The notes: generated by a model not told the origin, from the sequence alone. A DNA stretch of 64,000 nt from an uncultured Bacilli bacterium (GCA_944363635.1 CALVUP010000004.1:28154-92153); one strand, 5' to 3'; shown: positions 7,321 to 16,672, numbered from the stretch's first letter. Numbers and translations are program-made.

Positions 7321-7360
7321 AAAAAAGTAAAGAATTAGCTTTCGAACAAACTAATTCTTT
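7321..7360 (-). terminator. Terminator of gltX, overlapping its last codons
   Basis: AAAGAATTAG (7351-7360) pairs with CTAATTCTTT (7329-7338) on the minus strand and is followed by a T-rich tail. The gltX stop codon lies inside the hairpin. Confidence 0.8.
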
Positions 7361-8990
7361 TTTCTATTCTTTCTTTTCCTAATAATTTCATTATTTCATA
7401 TAAATCCGGAGTCATGGATCTTGTTGTGATTACAACACGAAGAACGGTAGATACATCCGCAACATTTCCTTTAAAACGATCGGGATTTTCTTTGTATTCT
7501 TTCATATTAGAGGCGTAGCCTAATGCATCACATAATTCTTTTATTTTATTAAACCATGTATCCTTATCATCATTTTCATTAAAATACTTATCCATATATA
7601 TCGTACAAATTTTCTTTATTTCTTCTTTATCCGTTATTTTTTGAAAATCATATTTTTTGTTTTCCTTTTCAAAAAGTTCATCATACATATACCAAACTTG
7701 ATTTTTAATATCGGAATAATTGACATAATCTTTTCTTGGTTTCTTTTGTTCTCTTTCAATATTAAATACTTGAGTCGAATACTCTTTATATTTTTCTAAT
7801 AGTTCTTTAAATTCTAAATCATATTCTTTTGTCCATGTATATAATTCTTGATATACTTCTTCTGCTTTCATTTTACTAATTACATTTCTAGAGATATTAT
7901 CTAGCTTTTCTAAATCGAAGAAAGCTCCCGATGAGGACATCTTTTTTGGAGAATATTGAAAGTCTGTAAAGTTTTTTTCTGGGTTTGCGGTGTGCCACTG
8001 TTCATAATTGGAATTAATAATGGTCATTAAAGCCTCTATAACTGCTTTTTTAGGATATCCTTTATCTTTATAATAGGTCATAGTGGCTTCTGGGTCTTTT
8101 CTTTTACTTATTTTTCTTACACTATTTCCTTCTTTTTTAACGAGCAATGGCGTATGTACATATTTTGGAGCTTTAAAATTAAAAGCTTTAAATAACTCTA
8201 AATGTTTTGGTAAAGAAGATAACCATTCTTCTCCTCTTACAACATGGGTAGTTTTCATTAAATAATCATCTATAACATGCGCAAAGTGGTAAGTAGGTAA
8301 TTTGTTATCTGATTTCATGATAACAAAATCTTCATCATTTTCAGGTAATTCTAATCTTCCTTTTACTAAATCGTCGTATTTAAATTTTCTTTCGAAATTA
8401 CCAAGGGATTTAAAACGAATGACATATTCCTCCCCGTTTTTAATTCTTTCGATTTGTTCTTCTAAAGATAATTTTCTACAATGAGACCAAATTCCATAAT
8501 ATCCTGTTCGAAACTTTCTTTCTTCTTGTTGTTTTCTTTTTTGTTCTAAATCCTCTTTTGTACAAAAACAAGGATAAGCTCTTCCGATTTCAATTAAATA
8601 TTTAATAAAAGTATGATAGATTTCTTTTCTTTCACTTTGTACATAAGGTCCATAATTTCCTATAATTTTTCCATTTTCTTCATACTCACTTGGCATAATA
8701 TCATAATATCTTAAGGTATCTATAATTAACTGAGAAGCGTTTTGTACTTCTCTTTGTTGATCAGTATCCTCATTCCTTAAATAAAAAATGCCATCAGAAT
8801 TTTTCGCAAGCATATAATCAATAATAGCCTGAAAAAAGCCACCTAAATGAATAAATCCGGTAGGTGAAGGAGCAAAACGAGTTACTTTTTGTCCTTCTTT
8901 TAATTCTCTAGGCTTATAAATTTCATCATAATAACTAATATCCTGTTTAATATCTGGAAATATTAAATTTGCTAAATCTTTATTTGTCAT
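7335..8990 (-). CDS. gltX: Glutamyl-tRNA synthetase
   Basis: A 551-residue class Ia synthetase that charges tRNA-Glu. RFAPSPTGFIHLGGFFQAI (about 38-56) holds the HIGH-type motif, and RKISKRKDPEATM (about 293-305) holds the KMSKS-type loop. VVRGEEWLSSLPKH is the family signature between them, and the C-terminal 200 residues form the helical anticodon-binding part. The length is longer than the ~480 residues of the Bacillus enzyme but within the range of related enzymes. It is controlled by the T-box upstream. No GatCAB or glutaminyl-tRNA synthetase is visible in this window, so discriminating or non-discriminating type cannot be told. Confidence 0.93.
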   Translation of the reverse strand: MTNKDLANLIFPDIKQDISYYDEIYKPRELKEGQKVTRFAPSPTGFIHLGGFFQAIIDYMLAKNSDGIFYLRNEDTDQQREVQNASQLIIDTLRYYDIMPSEYEENGKIIGNYGPYVQSERKEIYHTFIKYLIEIGRAYPCFCTKEDLEQKRKQQEERKFRTGYYGIWSHCRKLSLEEQIERIKNGEEYVIRFKSLGNFERKFKYDDLVKGRLELPENDEDFVIMKSDNKLPTYHFAHVIDDYLMKTTHVVRGEEWLSSLPKHLELFKAFNFKAPKYVHTPLLVKKEGNSVRKISKRKDPEATMTYYKDKGYPKKAVIEALMTIINSNYEQWHTANPEKNFTDFQYSPKKMSSSGAFFDLEKLDNISRNVISKMKAEEVYQELYTWTKEYDLEFKELLEKYKEYSTQVFNIEREQKKPRKDYVNYSDIKNQVWYMYDELFEKENKKYDFQKITDKEEIKKICTIYMDKYFNENDDKDTWFNKIKELCDALGYASNMKEYKENPDRFKGNVADVSTVLRVVITTRSMTPDLYEIMKLLGKERIEKRISLFES

Positions 8991-9007
8991 AAAATCACTC
9001 CTTTTTT

Positions 9008-9224
9008 CAATAAAAAAAGATTCTATCCTAAGGACGAATCTTTCGTGGTACCACCTTAATTTATTACTTTTGTAACCTCAATATCTTAACGCGATAAACG
9101 AAATACTTTTTACCAAGTATTTAACTCCAAAGTTTCTTCAAATCTTTTATTTATCTATTTCCACCAACCATAGACTCTCTATAAAATAAAACAAATCTTA
9201 CTCTTCTTCTTCCTCGTTTTACAC
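9008..9224 (-). ncRNA. T-box riboswitch controlling gltX
   Basis: The minus strand holds the T-box sequence AAGGTGGTACCACG (9044-9057), then a terminator stem AAAGATTC/GAATCTTT (9036-9043 with 9016-9023) and a T run. The UGGU bulge would pair with an ACCA tRNA end, as carried by the tRNA-Glu at 5,111. Upstream, stem I contains GGTTGGTGGAA and a GAAGAAAC segment (9132-9139) with Glu codons GAA as the likely specifier. Uncharged tRNA-Glu binding would form the antiterminator and switch gltX on. Confidence 0.9.
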
Positions 9225-9229
9225 GATTG

Positions 9230-9258
9230 ATTATACCATTATTATTTTATTTAATCAA
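9230..9258 (-). promoter_or_regulatory. Sigma-A promoter of the T-box/gltX transcript
   Basis: TTGATT (9253-9258), a 17-nt spacer and TATAAT (9230-9235) lie just upstream of the T-box stem I. Confidence 0.8.
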
Positions 9259-9327
9259 TCTTTTTCTATTATTTTGGTTTTAACACTTATTTTGTATTAT
9301 AGAAAAACTATTTTCAACAATTTCTGT

Positions 9328-10674
9328 TTATTTTTCTAATTCTATTACATATTTTTTAAATTCGTCGCCTCGATCTTCACACTGTCTATATTGATCCCAA
9401 GAAGCAGACGCTGGGGATAAAAGAACAACATCTCCTGGTTTAGCAATTTCTGTACATTTTTGAAAACCATCTTTTAAATTTTCATACATATATGTTTCTA
9501 TATTTAAATCGTCTCCAAATTGTTTTACCCTTTTTCTACACTCTCCAATTCCAATAATTGCCTTTACATGATTCATAAATGGTTTTAAATCATAGAAGTT
9601 TTGTCCTCGTTCTAGACCACCTAATATCAGAATGGTATCTGCATCAAAAGATTTTAATGCAATTTCTGTACATTTTACATTGGTTGCTTCCGTATCATTA
9701 AAATAACGAACTTGATTTACTTCTCCCACATATTCAAGGCGATGAGCAACACCTGTAAATTTCATGATGACATCTCTTATGATTTCATTTGAAATATTTA
9801 ATTCTTTAGCAACCATAATAGCTGCCATAGCATTTTCGATATTATGTGTTCCTACTATTTTCATATCTTTTACATTTATGATTTGTTCTTCTTTATAATA
9901 AATTGCATGGTCTTTTAAATAAGCATATTCTGTTCTTTGTTTACTCGAAAAATATTTTTTTGTAGATAAAATGTCTTTTGTTTCTTCTAATACATCTTTG
10001 TTTTCTAAATTTAATATAGCTATATCTTTGTTGGTTTGATTTTTAAATAATTTGGCTTTTACTTTTTTATAATTTTCATAAGTTTCGAAGAAATCGATAT
10101 GGGCCTCATATAGATTGGTCATAACAGCAATATCGGGTCTAAAAGTAATTAAATTTTCAAGTTGCTGACAAGATACTTCCATAACTAAAATATCATTTTC
10201 TTGGATTTGATCTAAAATACTACATAATGGATAGCCAATATTCCCTGCAAGGTGGGCACTTGGATATGCTTTTTTAACAATGGCATAGGTCAAAGATGTA
10301 GTCGTTGTTTTTCCATTGGTTCCAGTAATCGCTACAATTTTAACATTCTTTGGTAAAAGTCTATAAGCCACTTCAACTTCATTTATAACTTCTATATTCT
10401 GTTCTTTCGCTTTTAATACATAAGGATGTTTTACTGGTACACCTGGACTTTTAATTAAATAATCATAACTGGAATCTAAAACTTCTAAATCTTGATCTCC
10501 TAAATGAAATTCTACACCAAGTTCTTTTAATTCTTGGTATTTTTTTTGATCAACTTGTTCTTTTTCTTTAGAATCAACAATTAATACTTGATTATCTCTT
10601 TTGATTAATACTTTTGCGGCATCATATCCACTTCTTGCAAATCCAAGAATCAAAATTTTTTTATTTTCAAACAT
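9328..10674 (-). CDS. murD: UDP-N-acetylmuramoyl-L-alanine--D-glutamate ligase
   Basis: A 448-residue Mur ligase that adds D-glutamate to UDP-MurNAc-L-Ala in peptidoglycan precursor synthesis in the cytosol. The N-terminal domain begins ILGFARSGYDAAKVL and ends KSPGVPV. The ATP loop is AITGTNGKTTTTSL (about 113-126), followed by HLAGNIG and the MEVSCQQLE region. FNDTEATN (about 320) and GGLERGQNF are C-terminal domain motifs, and LLSPASASWDQYR is the MurD signature near the end. A TATAAT box (10,692-10,697) precedes AGAGGTGTT and the start. It stands alone, away from the usual division and cell-wall cluster. Confidence 0.93.
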   Translation of the reverse strand: MFENKKILILGFARSGYDAAKVLIKRDNQVLIVDSKEKEQVDQKKYQELKELGVEFHLGDQDLEVLDSSYDYLIKSPGVPVKHPYVLKAKEQNIEVINEVEVAYRLLPKNVKIVAITGTNGKTTTTSLTYAIVKKAYPSAHLAGNIGYPLCSILDQIQENDILVMEVSCQQLENLITFRPDIAVMTNLYEAHIDFFETYENYKKVKAKLFKNQTNKDIAILNLENKDVLEETKDILSTKKYFSSKQRTEYAYLKDHAIYYKEEQIINVKDMKIVGTHNIENAMAAIMVAKELNISNEIIRDVIMKFTGVAHRLEYVGEVNQVRYFNDTEATNVKCTEIALKSFDADTILILGGLERGQNFYDLKPFMNHVKAIIGIGECRKRVKQFGDDLNIETYMYENLKDGFQKCTEIAKPGDVVLLSPASASWDQYRQCEDRGDEFKKYVIELEK

Positions 10675-10723
10675 AGTAACACCTCTATAACATTATACTA
10701 TAGATTCCTCCCTTTTTTGCAAC

Positions 10724-12058
10724 TTATTTCGAAATTGTAACACCTTTATAATAATGTTTTATAATCTGTTGGTAGGTATTTCCTTTTTTGGCCATTTCGT
10801 TTGCTCCATATTGACTCATGCCTACTCCATGTCCATACCCTCTTGTGGTAACTTTTAAATGATTTCCGTCCTTTTCTAAATCAAAATCAGCCGAGCGAAG
10901 TCCAAGTGTCATTCGAAAATCCACTCCGGTATACTCTTTATTTCCAACTTTGACTTTTTGAACGCGATTGGATTTGTTTCGACTTATAATTTCAATAGTA
11001 GCGTTTGTATCACTCACTCCTAATTTTTTTAATACTTCTTGATAATTTAGAGTTACTGTTTTTAAATAAGAACTTACATTTTTATCCCAGGGGCTTTCTA
11101 CGGTTTGTAAATAAGGAAAAGCATTTGTAAAAACATTTTCTGCATTTTCAGTATATCCATTACTTGTGGAAAAATATAAAGCCTCAATATATCCTCCATT
11201 ATATTTTACTGTTAATCCTTTAGTAGCGTCTACGGCACTTTTTATTTTATTGTAATAACTCGTATAGCTACTTCCCCACATTTGTTTTAATTGGTTATTA
11301 TCTTTATAGCTTTGTGTACTTACAGTATCTGTTAATTTTTTGTTCGTTTGCACGGCTTTTAAAGCATACGTTCTTGCAAGAATCGCTTGGGCTTTTAAAG
11401 CTTCACTATTAAAAGAAGCTGGCATTTCAGCTCCCACCACACCAATTAAATATTCTTCTAATTCAATCTTTTCTACTTTTCCACTTGATCGGTATAGGGT
11501 CACAATGGTTTGATTAGTTGGTTTTTGCGTACTGGTATTTGGTTTTTTATTTGTCGAAGGCTTTTGCGTATTTGTTGAAGGTTTTTTAGTAGTAGAGGAT
11601 TGTTTGTTTTCAGAAGAACCACTTGCGGGTTTTTTGGTAGAAGAATTTTTATTACTTGAAGCATGTTCTTTCTTATTATTATTGGTTGTATCTTTAGAAG
11701 TGTTGCTATTGTTGTCTTCTTTCTTTATAGTTTCTTGTTCTTTTTCGGTTTCATATTCTATTCTTTCGGATGCTTGGATAATTGGTTCTAAAGTGGAAGA
11801 GGAAATATAAGTGTATTTAGGATGGGATTGATCAATCTTATTTGTAAGTAGAATAGTTGCAAGGGCTAAAGAAGCACTCATAATATAAATTTTTTGTCCA
11901 TGAAATTGTATTTTTTTAATTATTCTATCTAATTCTTTTGTAAAGTTTTCTTTTTTTAAAAATTCACTTGAAAATTCATAATGACTATTTAAATAAAGAT
12001 ATAATACTTCTTTATTCTTTGTTTTTACAATTTTATATTTTTCAATCATTTTATTCAC
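10724..12058 (-). CDS. spoIID: SpoIID/LytB-domain protein with long disordered linker
   Basis: A 444-residue membrane-anchored protein. Residues ~1-50 are cytosolic, ~55-75 form one membrane segment (IMSASLALATILL), and ~95-185 are a Ser/Thr/Lys/Asn/Pro-rich linker with repeated TQKPSTNKKP-like units. The C-terminal 255 residues are the SpoIID domain: EEYLIGVVGAEMPASF with the Glu of the lytic transglycosylase active site, LKAQAILARTYAL, and the RGYGHGVGMSQYGANEMA motif. SpoIID cuts septal peptidoglycan during forespore engulfment. The linker makes it longer than the ~340-residue Bacillus protein, and a LytB-like vegetative role cannot be excluded. Confidence 0.8.
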   Translation of the reverse strand: MNKMIEKYKIVKTKNKEVLYLYLNSHYEFSSEFLKKENFTKELDRIIKKIQFHGQKIYIMSASLALATILLTNKIDQSHPKYTYISSSTLEPIIQASERIEYETEKEQETIKKEDNNSNTSKDTTNNNKKEHASSNKNSSTKKPASGSSENKQSSTTKKPSTNTQKPSTNKKPNTSTQKPTNQTIVTLYRSSGKVEKIELEEYLIGVVGAEMPASFNSEALKAQAILARTYALKAVQTNKKLTDTVSTQSYKDNNQLKQMWGSSYTSYYNKIKSAVDATKGLTVKYNGGYIEALYFSTSNGYTENAENVFTNAFPYLQTVESPWDKNVSSYLKTVTLNYQEVLKKLGVSDTNATIEIISRNKSNRVQKVKVGNKEYTGVDFRMTLGLRSADFDLEKDGNHLKVTTRGYGHGVGMSQYGANEMAKKGNTYQQIIKHYYKGVTISK

Positions 12059-12096
12059 CCTTATTAGTTTTCTCTAAGAATGAAAATATATAATAA

Positions 12097-12126
12097 AAAA
12101 GATAAATCAAATTTGATTTATCTTTT
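12097..12126 (-). terminator. Terminator of the 12,118-13,161 gene
   Basis: A perfect 15-bp inverted repeat (AAAAGATAAATCAAA at 12,097-12,111 and its complement to 12,126) followed by T-rich sequence. It overlaps the stop codon and separates the gene from spoIID. Confidence 0.75.
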
Positions 12127-13161
12127 GTTTTTAAATTCTTCGGCTGTAGTTTTAGCTAAAATTAATTTCTTTTTATGGTCTGGACTTTTATATTCATCAA
12201 ATAATACTTCATCAAATACATTTTTATAAAAATCCATAGATTTATGACAAAAACGTGTTGTATTGGCAAGAGAATGGAACACATCAGCAGGATATTGTAA
12301 ATATTCAACTACTTTTTGTTGAAACTCTTCATCGGTTACTTCTTCATCTGATTGAAAATAGGCAGCTTTTGTATATCCATAGCTTGAATTTGGTTCCATA
12401 ATTAAAGCATATATCCTTTTATTTTCTTTTTGATCGATGCGATATAAACAAGCAAAATAAGAAGAATTATTGCCATTTAAGCCTTGTGCTTGGACAGCTT
12501 TTTCTGGTCCTAAATCCATCATGATTTGATGTCTTTCATAAAGTGGAAGGTCTTCGTGTTTACATTCGGAGACAGTTGAAGAGATGTTTGCTCTTCTTGT
12601 TGTTTCTGAAACTTCTGGATCAATAAAATAAACAGATTGAACTCGGCTCATCCATTGATCATGTTCTTCTTTTTGCTTTGCTTCCTTTTCACTTTGCCAT
12701 TTTTTTCTTGCTGTTGTAGCAAGTACTTTAAAATCTTCTTTTACAATGTGAGAAACACATGGTGCTTCCTGAAAATTATCTTTTAAAAGACTACCTAGTC
12801 CATATTTTTCTTTTAGCATTTGATATGTGTTATAATGCATAGCCATCATTTCTTTTTCAAAATCCGTCTCTGTAATATATATTGCTTTTTTAGGATTCAT
12901 TACATAATCATTTGCAATAACGACTCGAATATTCTGATAAGATTCTAACTCAATATACATCGTACCTCTTTCATCAACTTTTATGAATCCTTTTTTTCTT
13001 AAAATCGAAACATCTGGCTCCATTTTACTCGCAATAATTTGTTCAGCAGCAAGTGTAAACATTTTATTCACACTATTTAATTCAAATGGTACTTTCTTTA
13101 AACCGATTTCATGTTTTTTAAAATAATTTTCTAAATATGTTAAAAATCCCTCTCTAGCCAT
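12118..13161 (-). CDS. Conserved-looking protein of unknown function
   Basis: A 347-residue, probably soluble protein that I do not recognise. The start is taken at 13,161 because AAGGGGG lies 8 nt before this ATG, and the promoter TATAAT at 13,192 would fall inside any longer version. The sequence is charged throughout, with helical stretches (TYLENYFKKHEIGLKKVPFE at the start; ARKKWQSEKEAKQKEEHDQW about 171-190) and a mixed C-terminal half. No signal peptide, membrane segment or catalytic motif stands out. It is a single-gene unit between its own promoter and terminator. Confidence 0.65.
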   Translation of the reverse strand: MAREGFLTYLENYFKKHEIGLKKVPFELNSVNKMFTLAAEQIIASKMEPDVSILRKKGFIKVDERGTMYIELESYQNIRVVIANDYVMNPKKAIYITETDFEKEMMAMHYNTYQMLKEKYGLGSLLKDNFQEAPCVSHIVKEDFKVLATTARKKWQSEKEAKQKEEHDQWMSRVQSVYFIDPEVSETTRRANISSTVSECKHEDLPLYERHQIMMDLGPEKAVQAQGLNGNNSSYFACLYRIDQKENKRIYALIMEPNSSYGYTKAAYFQSDEEVTDEEFQQKVVEYLQYPADVFHSLANTTRFCHKSMDFYKNVFDEVLFDEYKSPDHKKKLILAKTTAEEFKNKR

Positions 13162-13191
13162 ATTTAAAACCCCCTTTTTAAATATGGGTGT

Positions 13192-13220
13192 ATTATACCA
13201 TATTTTACTTGATTTTGCAA
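13192..13220 (-). promoter_or_regulatory. Sigma-A promoter of the 12,118-13,161 gene
   Basis: TTGCAA (13,215-13,220), a 17-nt spacer and TATAAT (13,192-13,197), 30 nt before the start codon. Confidence 0.75.
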
Positions 13221-13228
13221 GTTTCAAT

Positions 13229-13251
13229 AAAAAAAGTAGCTTCTTGCTACT
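13229..13251 (-). terminator. Terminator of the superoxide reductase gene
   Basis: Stem AGTAGC/GCTACT (13,246-13,251 with 13,235-13,240), loop of five, and a run of T. The stop codon of the reductase gene is inside the stem. Confidence 0.75.
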
Positions 13252-13627
13252 CAACTTCGCCTTTCCATAAACCATGTTTATTACAATAGGAATAGATTAA
13301 TGCTCCCTTTTCGTAAGGTACAATAATCTCAGGAATATCCCCTGGTTGTAATAGAATTTCTCTATTTTCTTTTTCCGTTTTTACTAAAATCCATTCAATA
13401 TAATGATCAGGATCCATAACATGATTGACTTTAATATGTAAATTGTCTCCTTCTTTTTCATAGGTTGGAACATGTTTTTCAAAAGCAGCATCCACGCTAT
13501 TGGTTTTTATCTCTTTCATTGGTTCTTCACAACAAATAATTCCACAATCCTTACAAGTACAATCTTGTAATACTTTTACTAACGCTCCACATTTTTCACA
13601 TTTTTTCAACTTTAATTCTTTCACCAT
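13247..13627 (-). CDS. Desulfoferrodoxin-type superoxide reductase
   Basis: A 126-residue iron protein that reduces superoxide to peroxide without making oxygen, typical of anaerobes. The N-terminal desulforedoxin-like domain has CEKCG (about 10-14) and a second Cys cluster CTCKDCGIICC (about 23-33). The catalytic domain has FEKHVP (Glu/Lys and first His), HVMDPDHYIEW (two His ligands) and YCNKHGLW (Cys and last His). The full set of iron ligands is present, so it should be active and of the two-centre class. GAGGAGATG precedes the start and a TATAAT box lies upstream. Confidence 0.9.
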   Translation of the reverse strand: MVKELKLKKCEKCGALVKVLQDCTCKDCGIICCEEPMKEIKTNSVDAAFEKHVPTYEKEGDNLHIKVNHVMDPDHYIEWILVKTEKENREILLQPGDIPEIIVPYEKGALIYSYCNKHGLWKGEVE

Positions 13628-13751
13628 TTTCTCATCTCCTCTTATATTATAATATAATTTTATCTATAAACAAAGGAAAAATATGATAAAATAAATAATA
13701 GAAGATAAGCTTAAAAAGTTACTTCTATAAAATTTTAAGGAAGTGTTTATT

Positions 13752-14924
13752 ATGTCTGATAAATTCGTATTGGGTTTTTTTGACCATCTAGAAATCATTT
13801 TATTCGTTGTTGCAGTATTTGGCTTTATTCTACCTATGTCTTATTCTATAGCAAAAAGAGGGAGAAAAAAAACACAACAAGCTGTATTAAACCAACGAAC
13901 AATCTTGATTGATTCGGGAGTTGTCAATAAAATATTTTTCGTATTATTTTTCTCGGTCTTTGTGATTGTAGGTATTATTATGATTTATATTATTATTAAT
14001 CAAGGAAAAACATTATCAAATATACTTGTTAGTATTTTTGTAGGCTTATGTTTATGTGGTTTTCCTCTTTGGATGTGTTTTGATATCATAAAAACTACGA
14101 TTAAGATTTTAACAAAGCAGTATGTAATTGTAACAGATAAACTATTGGATATATATTATTATCATAATGCATCAAATGATGATTCAGCAGATCTATCGGG
14201 CTGGAGGCTTTATTTCCAAGATTTCTTTAAAGTATATAATCGAGATGTTACAATACATAATATAGACAAAATCAGTAAATACCAAAAAGGTGATGTCTTT
14301 TATTTGGTATTTGTAAGTGGAAAGCAGAAACCTTATGTTTTCCCATCTAATGAATATATCTTAGATCCAAGTGAAAGGGATAAATTAAAAACTCTAGAAG
14401 AGGCAAAAGAGTATATAAAACTTAAAAAATTTAATTTAAAAGCAGAAGTATATAACGGAAAAAAAGTGATCAATCCAAATACAATCATTCATGATTTTTT
14501 TAGTAAAGATGAAAAAATAACCTTATTATTCTTTAGCATATGTTCTATCTTCTTATTGATAGTATGTATAGGTATATCTTTTTTCAATTTAGTCGCATCT
14601 ATGGTTGTCCTATTTATGTTTATATGTATTGTATGTATTACAATTGTAAAAATCAAATATCTATATAGTATCATTCGTAAAATAAAGCGTAGCCAATATG
14701 AAATCAAAATCGATGAAGTCATTTCTGTAAATGAAAATTTACAATACTCTGATTCAAATCAAATCACATCTATTCAATTTAAAAATTATGACAAAATCGT
14801 GTATACCAATAAAAAAGAAAATTATAATGCTCAAATTGGAGATTCATTTTATTTAGTTTTTGTTAAAGGAGAAACTGCTCCTATTCATGTTTATAATACA
14901 AAAAATTATATGTTAGAAAAATAA
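13752..14924 (+). CDS. Membrane protein with an internal duplication, unknown function
   Basis: A 390-residue membrane protein. The ATG at 13,752 is chosen because AAGGAAG lies 8 nt before it. Helical hydrophobic segments lie at about 13-35, 60-85, 88-108, then 255-278 and 280-300. Each group is followed by a soluble region, and the two soluble regions end in related text: KGDVFYLVFVSGKQKPYVFP (about 187-206) and IGDSFYLVFVKGETAPIHVY (about 362-381). The protein thus looks like two copies of a membrane-plus-beta-domain unit. I do not recognise the family. It is a single gene closed by a terminator. Confidence 0.7.
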   Translation: MSDKFVLGFFDHLEIILFVVAVFGFILPMSYSIAKRGRKKTQQAVLNQRTILIDSGVVNKIFFVLFFSVFVIVGIIMIYIIINQGKTLSNILVSIFVGLCLCGFPLWMCFDIIKTTIKILTKQYVIVTDKLLDIYYYHNASNDDSADLSGWRLYFQDFFKVYNRDVTIHNIDKISKYQKGDVFYLVFVSGKQKPYVFPSNEYILDPSERDKLKTLEEAKEYIKLKKFNLKAEVYNGKKVINPNTIIHDFFSKDEKITLLFFSICSIFLLIVCIGISFFNLVASMVVLFMFICIVCITIVKIKYLYSIIRKIKRSQYEIKIDEVISVNENLQYSDSNQITSIQFKNYDKIVYTNKKENYNAQIGDSFYLVFVKGETAPIHVYNTKNYMLEK

Positions 14925-14933
14925 CATTGCAGC

Positions 14934-14974
14934 AAAAAGGAAATGAAAGTAAAATACAATCATTTCCTTTTTAT
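14934..14974. terminator. Bidirectional terminator between convergent genes
   Basis: AAAAAGGAAATGA (14,934-14,946) pairs with TCATTTCCTTTTT (14,960-14,972). It ends the duplicated membrane protein gene on the plus strand and the double GNAT gene on the minus strand. Confidence 0.8.
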
Positions 14975-15913
14975 CATTTTATAATGATACTTTGTCTTTC
15001 CGTTAGGTATAAATCCTAATTCTTTATATAATTTTCCTACAGGGTTCTGTTTAAAATATTGAATATGAATATCTTGATTTTTATGCAATTGTAATATATC
15101 TTTTAATACTTGCGTCCCAATCCCTTTTCCTTGATATTCTGAAATAATACAAACATTACCAATTTCATAACTACCATCTTCCAAAGTCTTTCCATTATAA
15201 AAACCAATATCTTTACCATTTAATTGAATAATATATGCATCCTTTTTTACCGTATTTATAAAATCTTCAAAATAATTTCTTTGTTCTTCTTCGTTCCAAG
15301 TGCCAAAGTACTCTTCCACATATTTTTGATAAGCCTCTTTTTTTGTCTGGTATACAAATTCTTTATAGTTATGATATTGGTTCTCAATATAAGGTCTCAT
15401 ATTGTATTGATTTTTATCTACATTGTCATGATTTAATTTTGGAAATTTTTCCATACGATAGATTCCTTCATCATCAACTATATTTCCAAACTTTTTAAAT
15501 CCCCAACCAAAGTGTTTATAGAACTCAACAGCTGTAATACTCGCAGGTATTTCAACTCTATCTGCTCTTTTATAATATTCATCTTGCTCTAGAGTTTCTA
15601 TTATTTTTCTACCTAAACCCTGTCCTTTATAATCCGGATCTATAAATATTGTAAAGAAAGAACTTTCAGTTAGACTACCCCAATAAGGTCCAATCATACC
15701 AACACCAACAATTTCCTCTTCATCCGTTAATACATAAACATGAAAATCTTCAGCTCTTTTTTTTATTAAATCTTCATTATGTGTACGTAGTAAATCCTCT
15801 ATAGCTTCTTTAGAATAATCCTTTATGTTTTCTTTCAAAACATCTTTTTTTACAACGGCACATATAGTAGCTTCGTCACCTTCTATATATCTTCTTACTT
15901 TAATATCACCCAT
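14960..15913 (-). CDS. Tandem-domain GNAT N-acetyltransferase
   Basis: A 317-residue protein with two GNAT domains. The first (about 1-155) has FTIFIDPDYKGQGLGRKII, holding the acetyl-CoA pyrophosphate loop, and an AVEFYKHFGW end. The second (about 165-317) has VCIISEYQGKGIGTQVL and a KLYKELGFIP end. Both loops keep the R/Q-x-x-G-x-G/A pattern, so both halves may bind acetyl-CoA. Substrates are not predictable. Fused double GNATs can result from duplication, but the two halves are quite divergent here. Confidence 0.82.
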   Translation of the reverse strand: MGDIKVRRYIEGDEATICAVVKKDVLKENIKDYSKEAIEDLLRTHNEDLIKKRAEDFHVYVLTDEEEIVGVGMIGPYWGSLTESSFFTIFIDPDYKGQGLGRKIIETLEQDEYYKRADRVEIPASITAVEFYKHFGWGFKKFGNIVDDEGIYRMEKFPKLNHDNVDKNQYNMRPYIENQYHNYKEFVYQTKKEAYQKYVEEYFGTWNEEEQRNYFEDFINTVKKDAYIIQLNGKDIGFYNGKTLEDGSYEIGNVCIISEYQGKGIGTQVLKDILQLHKNQDIHIQYFKQNPVGKLYKELGFIPNGKTKYHYKMIKRK

Positions 15914-15948
15914 ATTGACACCTCTTCATTTATTTAGATGTATAGGAT

Positions 15949-16672
15949 TTATTTGTTTCTTGATTTAATTAAAATCCTATGTTCTTTATCATTAAAATCT
16001 ATATTTCTTTTTGCATATTCATATAAATTCTTAACTTTTTGAAATTGTATTTCTGCGGGACTGTTTGTATCTGTAATTGCGTCGATATACAAATCTATAA
16101 ATTCTTGCTCTGGAATGGCATATCCAGAGTAAGAAGCTCTATACTTTTCATCCGTATAAATTCTAAAAACTTTTGAAGTACTCACCAAAGCTAATCCATT
16201 TATGTTATGATAAAATTTTCTTATTTTTTCTATGGTCAAATGATATAAATGTGTAAAGTTAGGTGTATTATCATCTAAACTTTTTTTTAATTTTTCCATT
16301 CGATTGTTTATAATGGATACATATTCCTTAGCGGTATCATCATCGAGTTTTGGTAAAGGATTTTTAAATTTAGAAATTGTATATTCTTGTAACTTTTTTA
16401 GATCTCCTGTTTTATCGAATATTATTTTAGATGTTCCAACAATTGATAGCCAAGCTGCATTTCTGTTTTCAAAGTCATTATCCACAGATAAATATAAATC
16501 ATTTAATGGTTTTTCAAAATATTCTACTTGTCTGCCATCAGTAAATATTGGAATCTTTATGATTTAATCCTGTTAAATAACTGCCATAAAAAAACATACC
16601 TAAAACATGTTTGTTTTCTAAATATTTTCTATCTGCAATAAATTTTTCAATAATTGATGATACATCAACCAT
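15949..16672 (-). pseudogene. Frameshifted nucleotidyltransferase-like gene
   Basis: An ATG at 16,672 opens a frame reading MVDVSSIIEKFIADRKYLEN and then FFYGSYLTGLNHKDSNIY before a TGA. The GS-x-x-x-G-x-x-x-x-S motif is the hallmark of polymerase-beta-type nucleotidyltransferases, but the expected D-x-D metal pair after it is missing. A second frame then runs IFTDGRQVEYFEKPLNDL and on to the stop at 15,949, giving a plausible helical C-terminus of ~190 residues. A deletion of a few codons plus a frameshift at about 16,545-16,560 explains both. A shorter product from the GTG at 16,485 (178 residues) could still be made but would lack the catalytic motif. Confidence 0.65.
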
